Below, in pieces: positions 1 through 8,129 of a stretch of 10,655 bases of DNA. The DNA comes from an uncultured Pirellulaceae bacterium (GTDB lineage Bacteria > Planctomycetota > Planctomycetia > Pirellulales > Pirellulaceae). The notes beneath the pieces were generated by a model. It made no database searches and was not told the origin of the DNA. It worked only from the letters and a program-made list of their open reading frames with translations. The stretch lies in the NCBI GenBank assembly GCA_934255105.1, contig CAKQNH010000088.1, positions 1 to 10,655 of the forward strand, in the 5' to 3' direction. The translations under genes were made by a program, and so were the position numbers. The first letter of the stretch is position 1, and the number at the start of each line of letters is the position of its first letter.

Positions 1-74
1 CCCGTAGCTCAGCTGGATAGAGCACCAGACTACGAATCTGGGGGTCAGAGGTTCGAATCCTTTCGGGCGCGCCA
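1..74 (+). tRNA. tRNA-Arg (anticodon ACG), first 3 bases outside window
   Basis: The cloverleaf is readable. The remaining 5' acceptor bases CCCG (1-4) pair with CGGG in 64-67. The anticodon stem CCAGA (25-29) pairs with TCTGG (37-41) around the loop CTACGAA (30-36), giving anticodon ACG at 32-34. The T arm carries TTCGAAT (52-58). The 3' acceptor strand is CGGGCGC (64-70), followed by discriminator G71 and an encoded CCA (72-74). The 3' strand implies a 5' acceptor GCGCCCG, so three bases are cut off by the window edge. The tRNA decodes CGN arginine codons. Its 3' part is also the left attachment site of the island, and the island supplies that part, so the gene stays intact after insertion. 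Confidence 0.97.
29..74 (+). repeat. Left attachment site (attL core) within tRNA-Arg
   Basis: These 46 bases are identical to 10579-10624. Identity begins at the last base of the 5' anticodon stem, runs through the anticodon loop, T arm and 3' acceptor strand, and stops right after CCA. Position 28 (G against A) and position 75 (T against C) are the first mismatches. Tyrosine recombinases that use tRNA genes usually cross over in the anticodon loop or T loop, and both lie inside this core. Confidence 0.93.
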
Positions 75-669
75 TTTTTATTGGGTTTTTGCTGCATACG
101 ACTAATTGCTCTCCCAGTTAGGTAGCAAATAGGTAGCGGCATTAGTGCTGCTAGGCGCCGACGCGCACAACATATTATTCGCCCATCCTAGCCACCGCGC
201 CACCTCGAAGACGACTAGGTAAGCTTCACCGCCGATCCATGTTTGGTAGCAACAAGCCGCAAGTCACGGAAGCGGACGTCATCGCTGGCGTGGTAGGCAA
301 CGGCACGCTGCCCCGCGCTAGGATCAAGCGAGAACAAGTTTCCAAATTTAGACGATTTTTAGCGCCGAGTTGTCTCGATCTATCCCCTGTCGATGGGGAA
401 AGCGCGCGCGAAGCCTGCCTGAACTGCTCCACCACTTATCAACAGTAGCCACAAAGCCACTGACCTTCTTCATCGCGTGCGGTAACGTTTCAGAGGGCAC
501 GCTCAAGTTGTTTCAATGTCGCTTTGATTGCTCGATGTTCAATCGATTTGCATCCTGAACCGCTGTTTGCCGGCTAGCATCGCAAACATCGCCTTCAGCC
601 CAATTCGGTAGCCATCGTCACTGATTATGACTGGTAGCGGGGGCAAGTTCTCGTCCGGGGGGAGCAACA
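75..669. other. Gene-poor left end of the island
   Basis: No convincing gene is seen in these 595 bp. Open frames of 60-70 codons exist on both strands (for example 239-448 plus and 226-435 minus), but they overlap each other, lack clear ribosome-binding sites and give no recognisable protein. The stretch contains a T-rich tract just after the tRNA (75-90), a paired GGTAGC repeat (120-137) and three further GGTAGC copies at 245-250, 607-612 and 633-638. The last two lie just ahead of the helicase gene. The helicase promoter must lie here or further upstream. TATGAC at 626-631 is a possible but weak -10 element. Confidence 0.6.
120..137 (+). repeat. Paired GGTAGC repeat, possible integrase arm site (left)
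   Basis: AGGTAGC-AA-ATAGGTAGC places two GGTAGC hexamers 11 bp apart, about one helical turn, 46 bp inside the left att core. Nearly the same 18-bp sequence (16 of 18 bases) recurs in the same orientation at 10440-10457 near the other end. Short direct repeats on both sides of the core are typical of the arm-type sites bound by the N-terminal domain of tyrosine integrases. The assignment is inferred from position and repetition. Confidence 0.5.
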
Positions 670-3600
670 ATGACTGCAACAGAACTCCAGCAGCTCGTTA
701 CGGAGAAAATTAAGAACCTTCGACCGAAGCTGCTTGATCTGAGTAGGCGCAATCCCCTCATCTCAACTCGACTTAGCCCCCGATCATCTACGCACATCAG
801 GGTGGTGGACGAGCTTCCCGACGTTTTGTTTTACAAACTTAACAACAACCAAACGATGCGTTTGGTCCCGTTGCCTGACATCGAAACTGATCCGCTCGAC
901 GAGAACACGAAAGCTTTCCGGGACTCACTCTCTAACGCGCGTCTTACGGATGATCAGTATCGCACCGCGCTTGATGCCATCGATCGTGATGCGGAAGATT
1001 ATCTCGACGTTACACGCCGAATAGAGCGCGAATTAAAAGACCGCGTCCGATACGAACTCGGGTTGCCAAAACGGCAGAGCGGGACGGATACCAATCTCGT
1101 TCAGCACGCAAAGAACCATGGCATCACGCCGTCATATGAGCTTCCCGATCCGGCTGAAGGCTCGCATGATCGACATGCAGATAACGACATTCAAACCTTG
1201 TTCCTGCCGAAGGATTTGGAGCGAAAGCTTGACGCCATCTTCGCCAAGTGCAGGACATGGATGCAAGAAACCGGCATCAACGTGATGCAAGTCGCATATG
1301 GTTTCCTTGAGTGGTCCGAACCCAACCAAACTGGAACCTCGTTTGCGCCACTTATTCTTTCGACCGCTACACTAGAGAAGAAGCGCACTCGACATGGATC
1401 GGAATATTGGATTCGTGGAGCAGGGGAGGACGCTGAGCTAAACGGCGTGATGAGCGAAAAGCTTCGCCTGGAGTTCGGCATCGAACTTCCGCCGTTCGAT
1501 GGCACCTCGGTTGAGGACTACATAGCCACGGCGGCAGCCGTCGCACCTAAGAATATCACTTGGAAGCTGCGACGCCAGATCGCTGTAGGCGTGTTCCCGT
1601 CTGCACGGATGGCGATGTATCACGATCTTGATCCAGAACACCGGACTCTTCACGCTAGCGAGATTGTCCGAACGATGTTGACAGGGTCGAACAGCGACGC
1701 CGAGAATCCCTTTGGTGACGAATACAATGTTGACGAACCTCACATCGAGGCAGCTGTTCCGCATCTCGTCATGGATGCCGATTCATCCCAATTCAGCACT
1801 CTCGTCGATATTGCCGAGGGCAAGAATGTTGCAGTTGAAGGACCTCCAGGAACTGGAAAGTCTCAGACCATCGTCAATGCCATTGCCTCAGCCCTCGCAG
1901 CAGGAAAAAAGGTTCTGTTCGTAGCCGAGAAATTAGCGGCGCTGAACGTAGTCAAATCGCGCCTTGATGCTGTGGGCTTGGGTGAGTTCCTCCTCACATT
2001 GCAAGCCGAGCGCTCAACAAGAGAGCAGGTAATCGCATCGATCCGCGAACGCATAGAGATGGACGCGCCATCCGCAGTCCGGGACTATGCACTCCAATTA
2101 ACTGAATTCCAGCGTTCGCGCAGTGAGCTTGCTGAATACATAGCTCTGATCACGGCGCCATTCAAAAACACCGGCTTCTCCGCTCATGAAATCCTTGGAA
2201 AGACCATCGCGTCTTCTCGATTTGACGATGTCAGCACTTCGGTTATCAACTCCTGTTCTATCCCAAACGTATATCTCTCCAGAGCAGGCTTGCTAAGGCT
2301 GAAGCAAATTGCCTCTGACGCCGCAGCGGCACACGTAGCCACACGAACGGTGGCAAACCATTGGCGTGGGACAAGACTAAAGAATCCAAATCGATTTGTG
2401 GTCGAAGAAGCTTGCGAGCTTGCGAAAAATGCCGCTGACGGCTTTGTGCGACTGGCCATCCTTCGTGAGCGTTCGTCCGACTTTGGAGTATCTGATCTAA
2501 GTGTCTCTGACTTAGAATCTCTTTCTGCCTTCCTTGCTGATGCCGCCAAACTCCCAGGAGATGATGCGCGGGACATCCTCGCTCCGCTGCTCATTAGCGG
2601 CATGGGACCACAATTCAAAGAGTTCGTAACGAACTGCGTTCGACATCAAGGTCTACGTCAAGAGCTCGACGGCATGCTGGCTCTCAATGCGTCCTCGGAG
2701 GTGTTGGCAGCGGTTCACCGTATCGACGCTCTTTGCTCGTCACTCGGCTTCGAAAGCCTGGATCGAAAACAGATCGACGCATACTTCATCGGTTGGGAAG
2801 CGTGGCTCACTCAGCAAAAACAGTTGCTCTCTGACTTGGAGCCAATGACAGCCGAGATATCGAACTCCGATATCTGGCTCCTGTCAGACATAGACATTGC
2901 CCATCGGGCAATACGGTCAGCGGGGGCAACCGCCTTACTTTATCGCAATACCACTGCATCAGAACCCGGCGCTTCATCTTTGCTACGAAGGTGCTGTGCT
3001 GAAGGAAGGCAACTGCGCGAGGAATGGGATCATCTGCAGATCGCAGCGCCTCTCGCGCTTGAAGCATCGGTCCATTCTTTGACTGAGTGGACTGCTGCGC
3101 TTCGCGCCGCGGGAACTTTCAGCGTGCTTTCATCGAGATTTCGGCGCCTCAAACGTGAGGTAGCCGGTGCACTCAACATGCCCACATTCGAAAAGAGTTC
3201 CGCGCTAGCTCAACTGGAACGAGTTCTGACATTGAAACGGCGCGAAGATGCCTTCACCAAGAACGTTCAAGTTGCTGCTCTTTTCGGACATCACTTTTCC
3301 GGGGTGCACACCGACTTTGAGTCGTTTGAGACGCTCGCATCATTCTACGATGCCGTGAACTCCAACTTCTCCAGTCCTCAAGGGCGCGCACTCCGACAAG
3401 CGCTTCGTACAGCTTCAGTCGAACTTCTCGAACTGATCCCCTCAACCGAAAGCCGTCCTGATCCCAGCGCTTACGGCGTCTCTTCATACGCCAATCTAGC
3501 GTCTTACATTGCGGATGCTGAAAATGGCTTGCGGGAAATGAAACGCGGCTCCGTAGAGCTGGAGCAGTTATCGCGCATATTTAAGAACCCCTCTGAAATT

Positions 3601-6087
3601 GAGGTCCACACTCTCTCTTACATCGCTAAGCTGGTGGAAACATTCCTCACACTTACTCACCTGCTAGATGGCAACACCCAAGTTCAATCTGTACTTGGCT
3701 CTAAGTTCGCGGGAGCAGAGACCGACGCTCAGCGGTTGGAGGCTATATGCCAACTACTTCCGGGACCCGCCAATCACGCTGACCTTGCTTCCTCCTTGAT
3801 CGCGTCTGGCAGAACGGAAGTTGCGCAAAAGCATATTACAGAACTCATTGACGCAATAACAACGTCCAGTGAGCTGCTCCACGCAGTCTGCCGCGTAGCA
3901 CATATGTCTCCAGAACATTTCGCGTTGGGCACACCGTCTGAAATAGCAGCGCAGTTAAAGGCGGCAGCAGAAGATAGGGAGGGGCTACTCGTTCACGCCG
4001 CCATGACCTCGCATTGGGAGGCAATAAACGAGTGTGGAATTGCACCACTAGCGGATCATCTAATCGGCACCACAGACCGTCTCGACGACCTCGCTGAACT
4101 CGTGGAAGCAGCGGCGATGCGGACGCTGGCAAAATCGCTCTGCGCAGAACAGGGGCAGCCATTAGCCAAATATTCTGGACAGACGCTCAACAAACTTAGG
4201 AGCACTCTCGCAAATCAGGATCGCACGCTCACAAAGCTGTCGCGCAAGATTCTTCGCCACCGAATTCACACCAACGCGAAGCCGCCACGCGGAGTGAGCA
4301 CTGGAAAGAAGTCGACCTGGACCCAAAAAGCGCTTCTTGACAATGAGATCGCAAAACAACAGCGCTTCGCTGCTGTCCGCGATCTAACGCGACGAGCCGG
4401 TGAAGCGTTACTGGAGCTAAAGCCGTGTTGGATGATGTCACCGCTCGCGGTCGCGCAATACATCCCAAAGGGCGGGTTTCAGTTTGATCTCTGCATCATC
4501 GACGAAGCTTCGCAGATGCCTCCGGAAGCCGCTATCGGCGCTCTGCTCCGAGCGAAGCAAGTAGTGGTAGTCGGAGACACCAACCAGCTTCCACCAAGTT
4601 CATTTTTCAGAACCGTACTTGATGACGAAGACACTGATGAAGACGATACCGTGGTCAGTGAATCCATTCTTGAGATGGCGAACGCAACATTCAGACCGGC
4701 AAGGCGCCTCCGCTGGCATTATCGTTCGAGACACTCCGGACTGATCAAGTTCTCCAATCGCCTCGTGTATGATGACAACCTAGTTGTCTTCCCATCGGCA
4801 AGCGAGGCAGCGTCAAACATGGGAGTCGAGTACAAGCGCATAGATGGCTTTTACAAAGCTGGCACCAATCCAATCGAAGCACGCGCCGTCGTGGATGCGA
4901 TCCTTGATTTCATGCGCTCGGATGCTGGCAGGTCGCTTGGAGTGGTAACACTCAACCAGCGCCAGCGCGACTTGATACGTGAAGAGCTTAACTATGCGCT
5001 GAGCAGCGACAAGTCGGCTCAGGCATACGTTGACGCCTGGAATGAGAAGAATGACGGTCTTGAAGACTTTTTCATAGAGAACCTCGAAAATGTCCAAGGC
5101 AAAGAGCGGGACGTAATATTCATTGGGACAGTTTATGGTCCTGAGTCAGCTGGCGCGAAAGTGCACCAACGCTTTGGCCCCATCAACGGCGTAGCTGGAA
5201 AGCGCCGATTAAACGTTCTTTTCTCGCGCGCCAAGCAGAAGATCGTGACGTTCTCGTCTATGACCTCTGCCGATATCGTCGCTGAGGCGAACGGCAACAT
5301 TGGCGCATTCATGCTTAAGCGGTGGCTCGACTACGCTGCCACCGGCCAATTAGATGCTGGCGCTACGACCCCTAGAGGACCAGATTCCGACTTTGAAGTA
5401 TTCGTCGCTGACCAGGTCCGCGCAATGGGCTTAGAGCCTGTTCATCAAGTGGGCGTCGCCGGCTATTTCATCGATCTCGGAATACGGCACCCCGATTGGC
5501 CATACGGGTACATACTTGGCGTAGAATGTGATGGCGCGAGCTATCACAGCGCAAAGTCCGCGCGTGATCGTGACCGCTTGAGACAGGAAGTTCTAGAAGG
5601 ACTTGGGTGGAAGCTGCATCGCATTTGGTCCACCGATTGGTTCAACAATCCGCGCCTTGAAGCCGAACGACTGCGCGCGGTCGTCAACGCGCGTTTTCAG
5701 GAGCTGAAGGCCAAGGAACATTCCTTCCGAACAACAGCTCATTCCATTCCCGATGACGACAGCGGTGCGCCAACCTCTCCGCGCGACGCGACATCGGCAA
5801 ACGCGGCTATCGTCCGCGACATCATGAACAACTCACTGAGGGATGAAGGCATCGAGCCGGGCGACACGGTCCGGATTCGCTACCTAGACTCCAACGCAGT
5901 TCTACAGTTCCTCATTCATCACGGTTCCAATGATCCTGATCGCGGCTTGGTCAACATAGACTCGCCCCTGGCTAAGGCGGTGTTAGGGCTGGAGCCCGAC
6001 GAGGAGGGTGAAGTGTTGAAAGGCAGCTACGTGCGAAAGTTTACCGTGGAGAGCGTTATTAAGGCGCCCGCGAGGGAAGAAGCTTAG
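670..6087 (+). CDS. DUF4011-type SF1 helicase with Vsr/DUF559-like nuclease and GreA-like C-terminus
   Basis: This 1805-residue protein probably acts in the cytoplasm as an anti-phage DNA helicase-nuclease. Residues about 10-230 resemble DUF4011, with LLDLSRRNPL near the start. The SF1 (Upf1-like) motifs are Walker A GPPGTGKS 391-398, Walker B DEAS 1278-1281, GDTNQLPP 1302-1309, WHYRS 1349-1353, NVQGKERDV from 1474, and LNVLFSRAK 1514-1522. About 880 helical-looking residues separate Walker A from Walker B. A PD-(D/E)xK-like nuclease follows (about 1577-1690, D1602 and E1619-C-D1621) of the MTES_1575/Vsr-like type. Residues about 1728-1797, including SPLAKAVLGLEPDEEGEV, look like the GreA/GreB C-terminal domain. 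The start is well supported by GGGGGGAG at 657-664, five bases before ATG. DUF4011-helicase-Vsr proteins are reported to protect against phage (the Hhe type). This homologue's function is inferred. No frameshift is seen and the gene stands alone in its transcription unit. Confidence 0.88.
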   Translation: MTATELQQLVTEKIKNLRPKLLDLSRRNPLISTRLSPRSSTHIRVVDELPDVLFYKLNNNQTMRLVPLPDIETDPLDENTKAFRDSLSNARLTDDQYRTALDAIDRDAEDYLDVTRRIERELKDRVRYELGLPKRQSGTDTNLVQHAKNHGITPSYELPDPAEGSHDRHADNDIQTLFLPKDLERKLDAIFAKCRTWMQETGINVMQVAYGFLEWSEPNQTGTSFAPLILSTATLEKKRTRHGSEYWIRGAGEDAELNGVMSEKLRLEFGIELPPFDGTSVEDYIATAAAVAPKNITWKLRRQIAVGVFPSARMAMYHDLDPEHRTLHASEIVRTMLTGSNSDAENPFGDEYNVDEPHIEAAVPHLVMDADSSQFSTLVDIAEGKNVAVEGPPGTGKSQTIVNAIASALAAGKKVLFVAEKLAALNVVKSRLDAVGLGEFLLTLQAERSTREQVIASIRERIEMDAPSAVRDYALQLTEFQRSRSELAEYIALITAPFKNTGFSAHEILGKTIASSRFDDVSTSVINSCSIPNVYLSRAGLLRLKQIASDAAAAHVATRTVANHWRGTRLKNPNRFVVEEACELAKNAADGFVRLAILRERSSDFGVSDLSVSDLESLSAFLADAAKLPGDDARDILAPLLISGMGPQFKEFVTNCVRHQGLRQELDGMLALNASSEVLAAVHRIDALCSSLGFESLDRKQIDAYFIGWEAWLTQQKQLLSDLEPMTAEISNSDIWLLSDIDIAHRAIRSAGATALLYRNTTASEPGASSLLRRCCAEGRQLREEWDHLQIAAPLALEASVHSLTEWTAALRAAGTFSVLSSRFRRLKREVAGALNMPTFEKSSALAQLERVLTLKRREDAFTKNVQVAALFGHHFSGVHTDFESFETLASFYDAVNSNFSSPQGRALRQALRTASVELLELIPSTESRPDPSAYGVSSYANLASYIADAENGLREMKRGSVELEQLSRIFKNPSEIEVHTLSYIAKLVETFLTLTHLLDGNTQVQSVLGSKFAGAETDAQRLEAICQLLPGPANHADLASSLIASGRTEVAQKHITELIDAITTSSELLHAVCRVAHMSPEHFALGTPSEIAAQLKAAAEDREGLLVHAAMTSHWEAINECGIAPLADHLIGTTDRLDDLAELVEAAAMRTLAKSLCAEQGQPLAKYSGQTLNKLRSTLANQDRTLTKLSRKILRHRIHTNAKPPRGVSTGKKSTWTQKALLDNEIAKQQRFAAVRDLTRRAGEALLELKPCWMMSPLAVAQYIPKGGFQFDLCIIDEASQMPPEAAIGALLRAKQVVVVGDTNQLPPSSFFRTVLDDEDTDEDDTVVSESILEMANATFRPARRLRWHYRSRHSGLIKFSNRLVYDDNLVVFPSASEAASNMGVEYKRIDGFYKAGTNPIEARAVVDAILDFMRSDAGRSLGVVTLNQRQRDLIREELNYALSSDKSAQAYVDAWNEKNDGLEDFFIENLENVQGKERDVIFIGTVYGPESAGAKVHQRFGPINGVAGKRRLNVLFSRAKQKIVTFSSMTSADIVAEANGNIGAFMLKRWLDYAATGQLDAGATTPRGPDSDFEVFVADQVRAMGLEPVHQVGVAGYFIDLGIRHPDWPYGYILGVECDGASYHSAKSARDRDRLRQEVLEGLGWKLHRIWSTDWFNNPRLEAERLRAVVNARFQELKAKEHSFRTTAHSIPDDDSGAPTSPRDATSANAAIVRDIMNNSLRDEGIEPGDTVRIRYLDSNAVLQFLIHHGSNDPDRGLVNIDSPLAKAVLGLEPDEEGEVLKGSYVRKFTVESVIKAPAREEA

Positions 6088-6406
6088 GAGGCTGGATGTG
6101 GGAGCTAGCTTCAACGAGAACCCTGCATGAGGTAAAACCTCTGGACCATCTCGCGAAAAGTGAAATCCGTCGCAGTTCTGTCTATGCAGGCTAACCCGCC
6201 ACGCTCCGACAAACAGCGGAAACCGTGAAACGTCCAGTCGCTGCCACAAGGCAGAACTAGCACAAACCTTCCACGTGCGTCGACGTGATCTAAACCGCAC
6301 TCCTCGTCTTAGCTGCGTTACTTCCAGCGCCCCGCACACTTCCCCCAACTTTTGTAAAGATCCCAGCTGGTGATGCTTTCACTATGGCGACTATCAGCTT
6401 ACGCAT

Positions 6407-6412
6407 TATAAA
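6407..6412 (+). promoter_or_regulatory. Possible -10 element for the CD-NTase operon
   Basis: TATAAA matches the sigma-70 -10 consensus at five of six positions and lies 99 bp before the CD-NTase start. No good -35 is seen 16-18 bp upstream, so the promoter would be weak or activator-dependent. It is the best candidate in the gap and stands next to a dyad at 6420-6448. Confidence 0.35.
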
Positions 6413-6419
6413 TCTGGAC

Positions 6420-6448
6420 ACGTTGCTAGCTCGTGCGCTAGCCGACGT
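6420..6448. promoter_or_regulatory. Imperfect dyad at the presumed CBASS transcription start
   Basis: GCTAGC (6425-6430) and GCTAGC (6437-6442) are each palindromic and together form an inverted pair around a 6-bp centre. Outside them, ACGT at 6420-6423 faces ACGT at 6445-6448. As DNA this could be an operator over the start site of the promoter at 6407-6412. As RNA it would fold into a 6+4 bp stem-loop in the leader. The role is inferred from placement only. Confidence 0.35.
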
Positions 6449-6511
6449 CACCAAACGAAGCGGCAGCCAGTTGCGCCGGAAGGCAAAAGCTACTTTGGGG
6501 AGCGCTCTACC

Positions 6512-7375
6512 ATGGCTTTTACTGTTCAAGCCGCATTCGCAACATTCTTCGATACCATCAACCTAAAAGGCGACCATCGCGAAACAGCAAACAAGCGCAA
6601 AGATCGTATCGTCGAGCTACTATCGGATAAATTCGACATTCTAGACGCCTTCAGCACGGGCTCGATCCCTAAGTTTACGGCGCTGCGACAGAGAGCTGAC
6701 TTGGACGTCATGGTAGTGCTGCACCACGGCAAGCACATCAAAGGAAAAACCCCCTCGTCTCTTCTGGAAAGCGTACAAAAAGCGTTGTCGGGGTATGCCA
6801 CACGAGTACGAAAGAATGGCCAAGCGGTTACGCTTACTTTTAAGACGTGGCCAAATGTCGACATTGTGCCCGTCAGCAGAGTGGTGAACGAGAACAATTC
6901 GGTCGACTATTACAACGTTCCCGACGCCAATAGAGCTGTTTGGATTCCCTCCAGACCAAGAAAATTATCCACCGAAATGAATAATCGCGCATCGATATGT
7001 GGAGAGAATTTTCGCCGCATCATAAAAATGGTCAAGCACTGGAACAAGGCTCACAGCGACTTCCTTTCAAGCTACCACATCGAAGTGATGGCGCTACGAA
7101 TATACGATAGCAAGATTGAAGACTTACCCTGGGAGGTGTTTCGTTTTTTCGATGAGGCAGGCAAGCTCTTGGCGGGACCATTGCAATATGAAAAAGGGAA
7201 CGCTGACGATTATCTTTCATCATCAGACCGAGCCGAAGCCATAAAGCGAGTCGAGACCGCCACGAACAAAGCTCGCGACGCTTGGTACGAGACCTATGGC
7301 AGTCGCTCAAATCACAAGGCTGCAATTACGTACTGGAAGCAGCTTTTTGGAGATGGGTTCCCCACTCATGGATGA
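6512..7375 (+). CDS. CD-NTase (cGAS/DncV-like nucleotidyltransferase), CBASS sensor
   Basis: This 287-residue cytoplasmic enzyme probably makes a cyclic di- or oligonucleotide signal from NTPs when phage is sensed. The nucleotidyltransferase signature is complete: GS at 50-51, then D63 and D65 in ADLDVMVVL, and the third metal-binding aspartate D117 in PNVDIVPVS. A helical C-terminal part follows, with IIKMVKHWNKAHSDFLSSYHIEVMAL at about 170-195, a pattern shared by SMODS-type CD-NTases. The length is somewhat short but within the family. ATG at 6512 has GGGGAG at 6497-6502, nine bases upstream. The stop overlaps the start of the membrane-effector gene, which points to a two-gene operon. No Cap2/Cap3 (E1/E2-JAB) or HORMA/TRIP13 partners are present, so this would be a minimal type I CBASS. 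The product nucleotide cannot be read from the sequence. Confidence 0.87.
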   Translation: MAFTVQAAFATFFDTINLKGDHRETANKRKDRIVELLSDKFDILDAFSTGSIPKFTALRQRADLDVMVVLHHGKHIKGKTPSSLLESVQKALSGYATRVRKNGQAVTLTFKTWPNVDIVPVSRVVNENNSVDYYNVPDANRAVWIPSRPRKLSTEMNNRASICGENFRRIIKMVKHWNKAHSDFLSSYHIEVMALRIYDSKIEDLPWEVFRFFDEAGKLLAGPLQYEKGNADDYLSSSDRAEAIKRVETATNKARDAWYETYGSRSNHKAAITYWKQLFGDGFPTHG

Positions 7376-8129
7376 TCAGAAGCACGACCCACTAGGAGAC
7401 GAATTTTTCCGCCCTCTAGTCAATGCGGAGAAAGCATCAAACTTCCTTTTTATTGCATCGGCTACATTATCCTTGCTCGTCCTATTGGTTCCCAGGCAAA
7501 AGTGGGAAGTTCTGGCAGATGCAATCGCCGTAGCATTCCCAACCAGCGTAGCACTGCTTTTCTTCGTGTCGATAGCAATTCGGCTTTATTTTTCACCCCG
7601 TGCTCAGCAAGCCCGACTTCAAGACTTCCTTTCACACGCTTACGACACAACTACCCATGTCGACAGAAGCGAAAAGTATTACAACAATGATGCAACTAGC
7701 CCATCTCTGCGAGTGATAGCTCAGACGCTAGAAAGCGCGCATTTTACAAAGTTCATTGCCAGAAAGATGTGCGGCAGTGCGCGGATAATTATTGCCTTGT
7801 ATTTCACCTGCTGGCTTCTGTTCATTACGAACAGAAACAGCGAGTTAACTTCCATCGGTATCGCCGCTCAGATTTTGTTTAGCGAGCAAGTTTTGGCAAG
7901 GTGGCTCCGGCTAGAATGGCTGCGATCAAAGTCTGAAGTCATTTACGAACATCTGCTAACCGCTATCCAAAACAAGAAGAACAACGGACCACAAGCCGTG
8001 GCACTCTTTACCTCGTATGAAATAGTGAAGGCGAATGCTGCTATCTCGCTGTCTTCTGCAATTTTTAAAGAGCATTCTGATCGATTGACAAACGAGTGGG
8101 ATACGTTGAGAAAGCGCCTAAACATCTGA
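7368..8129 (+). CDS. Four-helix membrane protein, likely CBASS effector (S-4TM/SLATT-like)
   Basis: With the start at 7368 the protein has 253 residues. Four hydrophobic segments are visible, at about 25-42, 48-75, 138-154 and 159-180, arranged as two pairs. Between the pairs lies a polar stretch with SEKYYNNDATSPSLRVIAQTLES (about 101-123), and a polar C-terminal tail ends in EWDTLRKRLNI. This architecture suits the SMODS-associated S-4TM or SLATT membrane effectors, which are thought to form pores or disrupt the inner membrane when they bind the CD-NTase signal, killing the infected cell. ATG 7368 overlaps the upstream stop by 8 bp, which suggests translational coupling. ATG at 7353 or 7296 is possible but gives longer overlaps and no better ribosome-binding site. 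The membrane topology and gene pairing are clear. The exact family is less sure. Confidence 0.72.
   Translation: MDDQKHDPLGDEFFRPLVNAEKASNFLFIASATLSLLVLLVPRQKWEVLADAIAVAFPTSVALLFFVSIAIRLYFSPRAQQARLQDFLSHAYDTTTHVDRSEKYYNNDATSPSLRVIAQTLESAHFTKFIARKMCGSARIIIALYFTCWLLFITNRNSELTSIGIAAQILFSEQVLARWLRLEWLRSKSEVIYEHLLTAIQNKKNNGPQAVALFTSYEIVKANAAISLSSAIFKEHSDRLTNEWDTLRKRLNI

Larger units (their letters stand above)
6088..6511. other. 424-bp gap between helicase and CBASS-like pair
   Basis: No gene is supported here. Short open frames exist, such as 6384-6566 on the plus strand, but they overlap the next gene without a ribosome-binding site. Small inverted repeats are present: GAGGT/ACCTC at 6131-6143 and CTGCC/GGCAG at 6241-6254. 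Neither is followed by a T run, so no terminator is claimed. The last 110 bp hold a promoter-like -10 and a dyad. The gap suggests that the CD-NTase pair is transcribed separately from the helicase. Confidence 0.55.

Noticed and set aside
226..558. Overlapping 60-70-codon frames on both strands in the left end
   Set aside because: They overlap one another on opposite strands and in other frames, lack ribosome-binding sites, and match nothing I recognise.
6241..6254. CTGCC/GGCAG hairpin as a helicase terminator
   Set aside because: The stem is only five base pairs with no following T run and lies over 150 bp after the stop codon.
6384..6566. 60-codon plus-strand frame ahead of the CD-NTase
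   Set aside because: It overlaps the CD-NTase start, has no ribosome-binding site, and covers the promoter and dyad.
7296..7367. Upstream start for the membrane effector (24 extra residues)
   Set aside because: It would overlap the CD-NTase gene by 80 bp without a ribosome-binding site, and the extra residues do not look like part of the fold.
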